Below are positions 8,459 to 15,485 of a stretch of DNA of 28,874 nucleotides, in pieces. The translations under genes were made by a program, and so were the position numbers. Under the pieces are notes generated by a model. That model was not told the origin of the DNA, ran no database searches, and was given only the letters and a program-made list of their open reading frames with translations. Within the stretch, counting starts at the first letter, position 1; the number at the start of each line of letters is the position of its first letter. Source of the stretch: Nanobdellota archaeon (GTDB lineage Archaea; Nanobdellota; Nanobdellia; SCGC-AAA011-G17; JAFCDX01); assembly GCA_018816585.1 (NCBI GenBank), contig JAHIVQ010000073.1, positions 1 to 28,874 on the forward strand, read 5' to 3'.

Positions 8459-8752
8459 ATGAAGAAAATATGGTGGATTGTTATAGGAGTTTTTTTATTT
8501 ATATTTATAGTTAGTGCATGTACATCATCAAAAAAAAGTGCAGAAAATACAAGTGTACATCAAAATGAGATAAAAATAGCAGAAAATAATACAAATGTTA
8601 ATACAACCCCAACAATTCAAGAAAGTATAACTCCTGAAACAACACAGAACACTAATACTCAACCTGAGATTTCAATAGATAAAGAGGAATTAGATAAACT
8701 AAATTCAGATATAAATAATCTTGATGTTGAGGATCTTGGTGGATTATCATGA
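8459..8752 (+). CDS. small putative lipoprotein
   Basis: 97 aa. A basic start and hydrophobic core (IWWIVIGVFLFIFIVSAC) end in a lipobox-like V-S-A-C, with C21 as the possible lipidated cysteine. The mature part is Ser/Thr/Asn-rich and low in complexity, a flexible stalk with an acidic end (LNSDINNLDVEDLGGLS). It follows the helical secreted protein after one base, with AGGGG eight bases before its ATG acting as SD. Lipid modification in this lineage is not established, so the call rests on the lipobox alone. Confidence 0.65.
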   Translation: MKKIWWIVIGVFLFIFIVSACTSSKKSAENTSVHQNEIKIAENNTNVNTTPTIQESITPETTQNTNTQPEISIDKEELDKLNSDINNLDVEDLGGLS

Positions 8753-8783
8753 AGTTAGTTTTTTATTGTTAAGAATTCATAAC

Positions 8784-8793
8784 TTTTATATAT
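8784..8793 (+). promoter_or_regulatory. TATA box of the por operon
   Basis: TTTTATATAT is centred about 27 bases before the ATG at 8815. It is the only good promoter element ahead of the four tightly packed por genes. Confidence 0.6.
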
Positions 8794-8814
8794 TCTAAAT
8801 ATTATATATTAAAA

Positions 8815-9375
8815 ATGTTATTTGAGATAAGAATACATTCAAGAGGGGGTTCAGGTGGTAAAACTACTGGGCAAGCAATAGCTGAAACTGCACTTTCTGA
8901 AAAAAAATGGGTTCAAGCATATTCTGAATATGGACCTGAAAGAGCAGGTGCACCAGTACAAACATATGTTAAAATTAGTGATAAAAAAATATTAAGTTAT
9001 TCTGGAATAAAGCATGCAGAAATTGTTATTGTTCTTGATGATTCTCTTATAGATGAGAAAGTTGTTTATAATGTTCCAAGCACTTGTATAATGATTGTAA
9101 ATACAAACAAAGATGTAAAACCTGTATTAAAAAAACTTGGATTTAATGGTTATATATTTACAGTTGATGCGACAAAAATAGCTTTAGATATGATTGGTAA
9201 AAATCTTCCAAGTCTTGCAATAATAGGTGCTATGATAAAGGCAAGTTATGGAAAAATAATAAAAATGAATGCATTCAAAGATAGAATTAAAAAAATACTT
9301 GAAGAAAAACCAGATATGATAATTCCAAATATAAAAGCAGTAGAGAGGACATATAATGAAGTTAAAAAACTTTAG
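8815..9375 (+). CDS. porG: pyruvate/2-oxoacid:ferredoxin oxidoreductase, gamma subunit
   Basis: Gamma subunit of the archaeal four-subunit enzyme that converts pyruvate and CoA to acetyl-CoA, CO2 and reduced ferredoxin. Family signatures are IRIHSRGGSGGKTTGQAIAE at the N-terminus and AYSEYGPERAGAPVQTYVKI (residues ~40-60). Length 186 aa is normal. It is first in the order G-D-A-B, typical of archaeal por operons, and overlaps porD by 20 bases, suggesting translational coupling. Pyruvate is the likeliest substrate, but a related 2-oxoacid cannot be excluded from sequence alone. Confidence 0.94.
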   Translation: MLFEIRIHSRGGSGGKTTGQAIAETALSEKKWVQAYSEYGPERAGAPVQTYVKISDKKILSYSGIKHAEIVIVLDDSLIDEKVVYNVPSTCIMIVNTNKDVKPVLKKLGFNGYIFTVDATKIALDMIGKNLPSLAIIGAMIKASYGKIIKMNAFKDRIKKILEEKPDMIIPNIKAVERTYNEVKKL

Positions 9376-9628
9376 AGAAATAAAAGAAGGAGCTGTACTT
9401 GAAGCAGGAACATCTATTGAAAATAAAACAGGTGGATGGAAAACATTTAGACCTGAAGTTGATTTTAAAAAGTGTATACATTGTATGAGATGTGTAATAT
9501 ACTGCCCTGATTCATGCATCCCTGTTAAAGATAAAAAAAGATTAGGAACAAATCTTAATTATTGTAAAGGATGTGCGATATGTGAAGAAGAATGTCCTAT
9601 AAAATGTATAAAGATGGTGAGGAAATGA
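9356..9628 (+). CDS. porD: pyruvate/2-oxoacid:ferredoxin oxidoreductase, delta subunit (2x[4Fe-4S] ferredoxin)
   Basis: Small electron-transfer subunit, 90 aa. The N-terminus (KTGGWKTFRPEVDFKKC) is typical of PorD. Two cluster-binding motifs are complete: C40-x2-C43-x2-C46-x3-C50-P and C70-x2-C73-x2-C76-x3-C80-P. It carries electrons from the PorB cluster to free ferredoxin. Its TGA overlaps the porA ATG (ATGA, 9625-9628). Two extra cysteines (C54, C84) follow the clusters and are probably not ligands. Confidence 0.95.
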   Translation: MKLKNFREIKEGAVLEAGTSIENKTGGWKTFRPEVDFKKCIHCMRCVIYCPDSCIPVKDKKRLGTNLNYCKGCAICEEECPIKCIKMVRK

Positions 9629-10761
9629 AAACAATAATAAAAGCTTTAACTGGAAATGGAGCAGCAGCATATGCAATGAAGCAGATAAATCCTGATGTTG
9701 TTGCAGCTTATCCAATTACTCCTTCAACACAAATAATGGAGGATTTTTCAATGTATCATGCTAATGGTCTTGTTGATAGTGATTTAATAAGAGTTGAAAG
9801 CGAGCATTCAGCAATGAGTGCATGTGTTGGAGCATCTGCTGCAGGCGCAAGAGTAATGACAGCAACATCATCACAAGGATTAGGATATATGTTTGAAGTT
9901 CTTCCTGTTGTTTCAGGATTAAGACTGCCAATTGTAGTGAATATTGTAAATAGATCACTAAGTGCTCCACTAAATATTCATTGTGATCATGGGGATTCAA
10001 TGTCTGCAAGAGATCTTGGATGGATTCAGATTTATGCTGAAGATGCACAAGAAGTTTATATAAATAATTTACTAGCAATAAGGCTTGCTGAAAAAGTAAA
10101 ACTTCCAATAATGTTAATGCAGGATGGTTTTATAACATCACACTGTGTAATTGGTGTTGATGTTCTTGATGATGCAACAGTTAAAAAATTCGTTGGAAAT
10201 TATAATCCAGAAAAAACTTTACTTAAGGATGATATTACAATTGGAACACTTGCTTTAACTGATTATTATTTTGAATTCAGATTGCAGCAAATTAAAGCTA
10301 TGAATGAAGCTAAAAAAGAATTTATTAAAATTGACAATGAATTAAACAAGATAATAAAACATAGTACTGGTTATTTTGAAGAATACAAATTAAAAGATGC
10401 AAAAGCAGCAATAGTTGTAATGAGTTCAACTGCTGGCGCTGTAAAAGAAGTAATAAATGATTTAAGAAGTAAAGGCAAAAAAGTAGGATTATTAAAATTA
10501 AGATTATTCAGACCATTCCCATATGAAGAAATAAAAAAAGCACTGAAAGGGAAAAAAGTAATTGTGATGGATCGTTCAATAAGTTTAGGTGCAAATTGTC
10601 CTTTATATTCTGAAATTAAAAATTCAGGAGTAAGTAATATTCATAGTATTATATTTGGCCTTGGAGGGAAAAATATTTATGATGAAGATATAAAAGATAT
10701 ATTTGAAAGGGCACTAAAAAATAAATTAAAAGAAATTGAGTATATAGGAGTGAGAGAATGA
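9625..10761 (+). CDS. porA: pyruvate/2-oxoacid:ferredoxin oxidoreductase, alpha subunit
   Basis: Alpha subunit of the Por complex, 378 aa. Start set at 9625 because it overlaps the porD stop as ATGA, has GAGG just upstream and gives the usual N-terminus MKTIIKALTGNGAAAYA; an in-frame ATG at 9592 lies inside the porD cluster motif. Family motifs are AYPITPSTQIMEDF, RVESEHSAMSACVGASAAGA, TATSSQGLGYMFEVLP and SDLIR. It supplies the pyrimidine-ring side of the thiamine diphosphate site and the substrate pocket. It overlaps porB by 4 bases (ATGA, 10758-10761). Confidence 0.95.
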   Translation: MKTIIKALTGNGAAAYAMKQINPDVVAAYPITPSTQIMEDFSMYHANGLVDSDLIRVESEHSAMSACVGASAAGARVMTATSSQGLGYMFEVLPVVSGLRLPIVVNIVNRSLSAPLNIHCDHGDSMSARDLGWIQIYAEDAQEVYINNLLAIRLAEKVKLPIMLMQDGFITSHCVIGVDVLDDATVKKFVGNYNPEKTLLKDDITIGTLALTDYYFEFRLQQIKAMNEAKKEFIKIDNELNKIIKHSTGYFEEYKLKDAKAAIVVMSSTAGAVKEVINDLRSKGKKVGLLKLRLFRPFPYEEIKKALKGKKVIVMDRSISLGANCPLYSEIKNSGVSNIHSIIFGLGGKNIYDEDIKDIFERALKNKLKEIEYIGVRE

Positions 10762-11678
10762 ATATAAAAGAACTTGGTTATAAAGATACAAAATTTGTAA
10801 GTGGTCATAGAGCATGTGCAGGTTGCGGATTTCCTCAGATTGTAAGAACTATTCTTAATTCTACTGATAAAAGGGTTGTTGTCGCAAATGCAACTGGATG
10901 TTTAGAAGTTGTTTCAACAATTTACCCATTTAGTTCATGGAAAGTTCCTTATATGCATTCTGTATTTGGAAATGCTTCATCAACAATATCTGGTATTGAA
11001 TCAGCATATAAAGTGTTAAAGAAAAAAAATAAGATAAAAAATGATATTAAATTTTTAGCAATAATGGGTGATGGTGGGTGCTCGGACATAGGACTCCAAA
11101 GCTTAAGCGGAGCTTTAGAAAGAGGGCATGAGTGTGTTTATGTACAATATGCAAACGGAGCTTACCAAAATACTGGAGTGCAAAGATCTAGTGAAACTCC
11201 ATTATTATCCAATACAACAACCACCCCTGTTGGAAAAGTACATAGAGGAAAAGAGGAAATGAAAAAAGATATTGTAAAGATTGTTGCTGCTCATAATATT
11301 CCTTATATTGCACAGGCTTCAATGGCATTCCCTGAAGATTTAAGTGAAAAAGCTAAAAAAGCATTTGAAACTAAAGGTCCTTCTTTTATTAATGTTATAC
11401 AACCTTGTGTTCCTGGATGGAAGATTGATACTAGTATTAATATTAAACTTTCAAGACTTGCAGTTGAAACAGGTGCATGGCCATTATTTGAAATAGAAAA
11501 TGGAAAATTCAAATTAAATTATGTTCCTGAAAAATTAAAACCTGTAAAAGAATATTTGAAATTACAGGGAAGATTTAAGCATCTTAATAATAAAGAAATA
11601 GAAAGGATACAGAAAATTGTTAATAAGGAATGGGAATATCTCAAAAAAGGAGATTTCTGGGGCGCTAGAGAATATTGA
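10758..11678 (+). CDS. porB: pyruvate/2-oxoacid:ferredoxin oxidoreductase, beta subunit (TPP binding)
   Basis: Beta subunit binding thiamine diphosphate and the proximal [4Fe-4S] cluster, 306 aa. Cluster cysteines are C20 and C23 (CAGCGFPQ), C48 (NATGCLEV) and one near residue 216 (IQPCVPGW). The TPP/Mg motif starts GDGGCSDIGLQSLSGALERG (104-123) and continues to YANGAYQNTGVQRSS. The second half reads ANGAY where most family members, as I recall them, have DNEAY. The C-terminus KKGDFWGAREY is echoed by a relic at 13009-13038. It is the last gene of the operon, followed by an A/T-rich terminator-like repeat. Confidence 0.95.
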   Translation: MNIKELGYKDTKFVSGHRACAGCGFPQIVRTILNSTDKRVVVANATGCLEVVSTIYPFSSWKVPYMHSVFGNASSTISGIESAYKVLKKKNKIKNDIKFLAIMGDGGCSDIGLQSLSGALERGHECVYVQYANGAYQNTGVQRSSETPLLSNTTTTPVGKVHRGKEEMKKDIVKIVAAHNIPYIAQASMAFPEDLSEKAKKAFETKGPSFINVIQPCVPGWKIDTSINIKLSRLAVETGAWPLFEIENGKFKLNYVPEKLKPVKEYLKLQGRFKHLNNKEIERIQKIVNKEWEYLKKGDFWGAREY

Positions 11679-11679
11679 A

Positions 11680-11700
11680 AAATAAAAATTTTATTTTTTT
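11680..11700 (+). terminator. probable por operon terminator
   Basis: Right after the porB stop an A-rich/T-rich near-palindrome (AAAATAAAAATTTTATTTTTTT) ends in a run of T, as expected for archaeal T-tract termination. Confidence 0.45.
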
Positions 11701-11758
11701 ATCACTTATATGTGACAAAAATAGAAAGGTTTATATATTAGTTATTCTTTAGGGTATT

Positions 11759-12205
11759 ATGGCATTCGTTGAAAGACATACATCTACAAAAGGGCATATT
11801 CCTTATAGATGTTATACTGATGAAAGAGAATTAGAAACTGCCTTTGAAACTAAAGAAAAGGTAAGAGAATATGTTTCGTCAATTGTAGATGAAAATCATA
11901 AAATTTTTAGTGATGCAGATTGGCTTATTATAGCAGCTTATGGCTTTAAAGGTACAAAGGTTGCAGAAGTTTTTAGTTATACACTTACTGATAAATGGCC
12001 AGGCAATCCAGTAGTTACACAACATGTTTTTACAGATGGGAAATATGAACCACAAGAAAAAAGCACTTGTGGAAATATGTATATTATCTTAGGAGCAGAG
12101 GAACTTCATAGAAGAAAAACTTTAAATTTAGAAGATTTCATGAAAAATGCCCCAATTTTAGAAAAAGATTTACATCCATTAAATGATGCTGGAATTATTA
12201 ATTAA
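11759..12205 (+). CDS. hypothetical protein, 148 aa
   Basis: Unrecognised soluble protein. It has no signal peptide or transmembrane helix. A central segment (FSDADWLIIAAYGFKGTKVAEVF) looks like a buried strand-loop-helix, and a later one (NMYIILGAEELHRRKTLNLEDF) could be a second. A strong TATA box (TTTATATATT, 11730-11739, about 25 bases upstream) supports a leaderless start at the ATG. A small palindrome (TCAC-TTATAT-GTGA, 11702-11715) lies upstream of that TATA box and might be an operator. It sits in a segment bounded by duplicated gene ends, which may mean it arrived by rearrangement. Confidence 0.7.
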   Translation: MAFVERHTSTKGHIPYRCYTDERELETAFETKEKVREYVSSIVDENHKIFSDADWLIIAAYGFKGTKVAEVFSYTLTDKWPGNPVVTQHVFTDGKYEPQEKSTCGNMYIILGAEELHRRKTLNLEDFMKNAPILEKDLHPLNDAGIIN

Positions 12206-12230
12206 TTTTTATAACTAAATTCTATTAAAT

Positions 12231-12272
12231 AAATAAAAAAGAATTATTTCATCCAAGCGTAGATATGTCCAA
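12231..12272. repeat. ~42-bp near-duplicate of the 3' end of the small membrane-protein gene (copy 1)
   Basis: This stretch matches 13785-13827 with one mismatch and one 1-base indel. It contains the last codons (encoding GHIYAWMK), the stop and the downstream T-tract (minus-strand sense) of the gene at 13799-14017. Confidence 0.85.
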
Positions 12273-12321
12273 TAAAGTATGCTAAGATTAAATGTTTCGA
12301 GTTCAAGGCGCCGAGTAAAAT
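12244..12321 (-). pseudogene. relic of a small membrane-protein gene (C-terminal ~25 codons)
   Basis: On the minus strand a 25-codon open frame ends HLILAYFIGHIYAWMK followed by TAA. The intact gene at 13799-14017 ends GLNILGHIYAWMK. Upstream the relic reads ILLGALNSK and then hits an in-frame stop, so everything before the last transmembrane segment is lost. The residues before GHIYAWMK differ from the intact paralogue, so it is an old copy or a diverged relative. It lies between the 148-aa gene and the methyltransferase. Confidence 0.7.
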
Positions 12322-12349
12322 TTAAAAGGCAAGAAGCATTATTACATAT

Positions 12350-12976
12350 ATGAAAATTAAAGGTTGGGAAAAATTATACAAAGAAAAAGGTGAAATTTAT
12401 ACAGATATTACTCCTCAAGTCAAAAAATATGCTAAAATATTTAAGAAAAAGAAATATCAAAAAATTCTAGATCTAGGTTGCGGAACAGGCAGACATAGTA
12501 TATATTTAGCACAAAAAGGTTTTATTGTATATGCATCAGATATCTCCAAGACAGGTATAGCTATTACAAAAAAGAAAGCCAAATCCCTAAATTTAAACAT
12601 GAAATTTAAGGTGTTTGATATGAAAAAGATTCCTTATCCTGCCAATTATTTCGATGGGGTTATTTGTATTTTTACTCTTGGTCATGGTTTATTAAAAGAC
12701 AATAAAAGAGCCATCGATGAAATATATAGAGTTCTTAAACCAAAAGGAACAGTTATAACTGAATTTATGTCAATCAAAGATAAAACTTATGGCAAAGGAA
12801 AAGAAGTTGAAAAAAATACTTTTTTAGGATCAATGGAAGAAGATAAACACATGTTGCATCACTATTTTACAAGAGATGAGATTAAAATGTTATTGTCAAA
12901 GTTTACTAACATTAAGATTTCACCAAAAGAATATTGGGGACAGGTAAAAGCATTCGATGTTGAAGCAATAAAGTAA
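12350..12976 (+). CDS. class I SAM-dependent methyltransferase
   Basis: 208 aa, a Rossmann-fold methyltransferase. Motif I is ILDLGCGTGRHS (39-50); the acidic end of strand 2 is YASDIS (~60-65); motif IV-like DGVICIFTLGHGLL follows at ~102-115, then the YRVLKPKGTVITEF post-motif. The layout resembles TehB/UbiE-like small-molecule methyltransferases, but no substrate motif is visible. It has its own TATA box (AAATTTAAAAG, about 27 bases upstream). It is flanked on both sides by gene-end relics, so it may sit in a rearranged or inserted segment. Confidence 0.88.
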   Translation: MKIKGWEKLYKEKGEIYTDITPQVKKYAKIFKKKKYQKILDLGCGTGRHSIYLAQKGFIVYASDISKTGIAITKKKAKSLNLNMKFKVFDMKKIPYPANYFDGVICIFTLGHGLLKDNKRAIDEIYRVLKPKGTVITEFMSIKDKTYGKGKEVEKNTFLGSMEEDKHMLHHYFTRDEIKMLLSKFTNIKISPKEYWGQVKAFDVEAIK

Positions 12977-13008
12977 TGATGCCCTTGAATTAAAGATAAT
13001 TCCTCTTA

Positions 13009-13038
13009 ATGGATTTCTTTGGTGCAAGAGAGTATTAA
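13009..13038 (+). pseudogene. relic of the 3' end of a porB-like gene
   Basis: Ten codons read MDFFGAREY then TAA; intact PorB ends GDFWGAREY. Seven of nine residues agree in frame with the stop, and the following A/T-rich bases also resemble the porB downstream region. An in-frame TAA lies four codons before it, so no gene remains. It sits about 70 bases before pyrE. Confidence 0.55.
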
Positions 13039-13106
13039 AATATTAATTTCATTATAACTATTTTAAGACAAGTATATTTATAAAATCCAGATTATAATAT
13101 TCTAAA

Positions 13107-13700
13107 ATGGTAAATTATCCAATAGAAATTGCACTAAAAGGTTTAGCTATAAAAGCTATTAAATTAAATCCAGACAATCCATTTCAATGGGCTTCTGGTT
13201 ATAGGATGCCAATATATAATGATAATAGAATGTTTTTATTTTTTCCAGATTGCAGAGATTTGATTACAGAGGGTTTTAATTATTTAATAGATTCTTTATC
13301 TGTAAATCCAGATGTTATTGCAGGCACTTCTACAGCAGGCATTCCTTGGGGAATGTCTTTAGCTAATAAACTAGATAAGCCATTTATTTATATCAGAGAC
13401 AAGCCAAAAGATCATGGACTGAAAAATCAAATTGAAGGCATAGATGCTGAAAAAAATTTAGAAAATAGAAATGTAGTTGTTATAGAAGACTTAATTTCTA
13501 CAGGAGGGAGTTCTGCAAGGGCTGTACAAGCTGTAAGAAATGCAAATGGAAATTGTAATTATTGCTTATCTATTTTTGATTATGGATTAGATAAAGCAGT
13601 TCAAGCATTTAATAGTTTAGATCCAAAATGTAAAGTTAGCTCACTTTTAGATTATTATACTTTATTAGAAGTTGCAAAACAAAACAAAATAAAAATTTAA
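13107..13700 (+). CDS. pyrE: orotate phosphoribosyltransferase (likely frameshifted near the 3' end)
   Basis: Transfers phosphoribose from PRPP to orotate in de novo UMP synthesis. Seen: the substrate region FQWASGYRMPIYNDNR (27-41), the mobile catalytic loop RDKPKDHG (97-104) and the PRPP-binding motif VVVIEDLISTGGSS (123-136). The readable frame gives 197 aa and stops at TAA 13698-13700 directly after an A5 run. Downstream the -1 frame continues with a plausible C-terminal tail (next entry), so one missing A in that run would explain the stop. The catalytic core is complete, so the short form may still work. TATA box (ATTTATAAAA) about 27 bases before the ATG. Confidence 0.92.
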   Translation: MVNYPIEIALKGLAIKAIKLNPDNPFQWASGYRMPIYNDNRMFLFFPDCRDLITEGFNYLIDSLSVNPDVIAGTSTAGIPWGMSLANKLDKPFIYIRDKPKDHGLKNQIEGIDAEKNLENRNVVVIEDLISTGGSSARAVQAVRNANGNCNYCLSIFDYGLDKAVQAFNSLDPKCKVSSLLDYYTLLEVAKQNKIKI

Positions 13701-13783
13701 CAGAAAAACAAGTTGGATTATTAGAAGAATGGAGAGCTGATCCTTTTAATTGGGGTGAAAAACATGGCTTTTCCAAAAATTGA
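13697..13783 (+). other. pyrE: out-of-frame C-terminal extension of pyrE
   Basis: The frame one base back from pyrE reads LTEKQVGLLEEW, then RADPFNWGEKHGFSKN and TGA at 13781-13783. The pattern 'TEEQ..LL..WR.DP..W' is, as I recall, the usual C-terminal end of one class of orotate phosphoribosyltransferases. Adding one A to the A5 run at 13691-13695 would join the frames into a single protein of about 225 residues. Either a real frameshift mutation or a homopolymer sequencing error. Confidence 0.7.
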
Positions 13784-13784
13784 A

Positions 13785-13827
13785 AAATAAAAAAGAATTT
13801 ATTTCATCCAAGCGTAGATATGACCAA
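13785..13827. repeat. near-duplicate of 12231-12272 (copy 2, inside the intact gene)
   Basis: This is the 3' end and T-tract of the intact small membrane-protein gene. Read on the minus strand, its outer half (13785-13798) is an oligo-T stretch after the stop and probably the terminator of that gene. Confidence 0.85.
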
Positions 13828-14017
13828 GAATATTTAATCCAAGTCCAATTAAAATCCAAAGCCAAGAATTAACCCAAAGACCATAAACAAGCATTATAAC
13901 TCCAACAATTGCTAAAATTAAATTAACTGGATCTGCATGTTCAAGCATTCTAAGTTCTAACCATGATGCTTTCTTGCCTTTTTTATATTGTTGTACTCTT
14001 TTTTTTGCCCAACCCAT
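13799..14017 (-). CDS. small membrane protein, two transmembrane helices
   Basis: 72 aa. A basic amphipathic N-terminus (GWAKKRVQQYKKGKKASWLE) precedes two hydrophobic helices (VNLILAIVGVIMLVYGLWV and WLWILIGLGLNILGHIYAW). A good SD (GAGGTGA, 6 bases before the ATG) supports the start. No known motif. The positive N-terminus and short Trp/Gly-rich helices would suit a regulatory or structural membrane peptide. Its 3' end is duplicated at 12231-12272. It is followed by acdA on the opposite side (upstream, same strand), 48 bases from the acdA stop. Confidence 0.75.
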   Translation of the reverse strand: MGWAKKRVQQYKKGKKASWLELRMLEHADPVNLILAIVGVIMLVYGLWVNSWLWILIGLGLNILGHIYAWMK

Positions 14018-14065
14018 AAGCTATCACCTCTTTTATTTCATTAGATTTTGTATTTATAAAGTTTT

Positions 14066-15427
14066 TTAGTCTATTTTATAGTATTCACACATCTTTTTTA
14101 TTGAATAAACTGCTTCTGATATAAAATTAAAGCAAGGAATACCTTTAGATTCCAGTTCTGATTTTATTTTTTGTGCAAATACTCCACCAGTGCAAACAAC
14201 AATTATTGGCTTCTTCTTTAAATCATTTAGTTTGGAAATTACATCACTTATATTTTCTGTAATTAGTGGTGTTTGTGGAAGTAATAAAGTAAGTATTATA
14301 TCAATATTATTATCTTTAGTACATTTATCTATTGCAAGATTAAAGCGCTCATCATTTGCATCACCTATTAAATCAATTGGATTATTTACTGAAACTAAAG
14401 GAGGCATTTTATTTTTTAATTCATTTTTAGTTCTTAAGTACATTTCAGCTAATTTTAAATTATTAAGAGAAACACTGTCTGTTCCGAGAATTCCATAACC
14501 ACCACCATTTGTGATTATCTGTACTTTTCTCCCTTTTGGTTTTATTGTATTTTCTAATATTCTTGCAAGATTAAACATTTCATTAAGAGAAGAAACTTCA
14601 ATTAAGCCGCACTGATTGAAAACAGCTTTGTAAACTTCATAAGAACCTGCTAGTGATCCTGTGTGAGATATTGCTGCTTTTGCTCCAGATTCTGTTTTTC
14701 CACCCTTAAGAATTATAACTGGTTTTTTTAGTGAGACTTCTTTTGCTATTTTCATAAATTTATTACCATCTTTAACACCCTCAATGTACATACATATAAC
14801 CTTAGTATTTTGATCTGTAGATAAATAAGATAAATAATCAGATTCATCAAGATTTGTTGCATTTCCATAAGAAATAAACTTTGATATTCCATAATCATTG
14901 AACGCTAATAAATCAAGTATGGCTGCTCCTAAAGCTCCTGATTGAGAAATAAAAGAAATATAACCTGGTTTTGGTCTTTTTAATCTTGAAGTTGGAATGA
15001 ACATAGAATCAAATTTTGTGTGTGCATCATAATTACCAAGGCAATTAACACCAATCACTTTTATATTGTTCTTATCAAGAATCTTTTTTAGTTCTTCCTC
15101 ACCTTTTTTATTCCCAATTTCAGAATATCCTGAGCTTATTATTATAAGATTTTTTATTTTCTTTTTAACGCAATCATTTACAGTTTGTAAGACGTGTGCT
15201 GCAGGTACTGCTATTATTGCAAGCTCTATATCCTCATTTATTGCTAAAACTGAAGAATAACACTTGTAACCAATAATCTGCTCTTCATGAGGATTTATAG
15301 GGTATACTTTTGCCTTGTAATTATTAATCAAATTCCTATAAATTACATGTCCAACCTTATTTTCATTGTTAGAAACGCCTATAACAGCAATTGACCCTGG
15401 ATTGAAGAATTTATCTAAATTGATTAT
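14066..15427 (-). CDS. acdA: acyl-CoA (acetyl-CoA) synthetase, ADP-forming, alpha subunit; non-canonical start
   Basis: Alpha subunit of the enzyme acyl-CoA + ADP + Pi = acid + ATP + CoA. The frame contains the CoA-binding domain (IAVIGVS, residues 13-19), the CoA-ligase domains and the phosphorylated-histidine motif AAISHTGSLAG. No ATG/GTG/TTG exists before the conserved N-terminus; the first usable one (TTG, 15331) would remove the glycine-rich loop. Starting at ATA (15427), three bases after the SD GAGGTGA, gives 453 aa, the usual length, and places the active His at residue 255, close to His257 of the characterised archaeal enzyme. ATC (15424) is an alternative. Its beta partner is at 22372. 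Confidence 0.9.
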   Translation of the reverse strand: MINLDKFFNPGSIAVIGVSNNENKVGHVIYRNLINNYKAKVYPINPHEEQIIGYKCYSSVLAINEDIELAIIAVPAAHVLQTVNDCVKKKIKNLIIISSGYSEIGNKKGEEELKKILDKNNIKVIGVNCLGNYDAHTKFDSMFIPTSRLKRPKPGYISFISQSGALGAAILDLLAFNDYGISKFISYGNATNLDESDYLSYLSTDQNTKVICMYIEGVKDGNKFMKIAKEVSLKKPVIILKGGKTESGAKAAISHTGSLAGSYEVYKAVFNQCGLIEVSSLNEMFNLARILENTIKPKGRKVQIITNGGGYGILGTDSVSLNNLKLAEMYLRTKNELKNKMPPLVSVNNPIDLIGDANDERFNLAIDKCTKDNNIDIILTLLLPQTPLITENISDVISKLNDLKKKPIIVVCTGGVFAQKIKSELESKGIPCFNFISEAVYSIKKMCEYYKID

Positions 15428-15456
15428 CTTTCACCTCTTAATATAGAATAAAAGCC

Positions 15457-15466
15457 TATATAAATA
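15457..15466 (+). promoter_or_regulatory. TATA box of the tRNA-Arg gene
   Basis: TATATAAATA is centred 25 bases before the first tRNA base. Read on the other strand it is about 34 bases before the acdA start and may also serve that gene. Confidence 0.6.
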
Positions 15467-15485
15467 TCTTTTTGTTTTGAATATT

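Noticed and set aside
9592..9624. Earlier in-frame ATG for porA
   Set aside because: It lies within the second ferredoxin motif of porD, has no SD, and adds residues absent from the family's usual N-terminus.
13688..13700. Programmed -1 frameshifting in pyrE
   Set aside because: The heptamer A-AAA-ATT lets the P-site tRNA re-pair but not the A-site tRNA (ATT to AAT), and no downstream hairpin is evident. Mutation or sequencing error is simpler.
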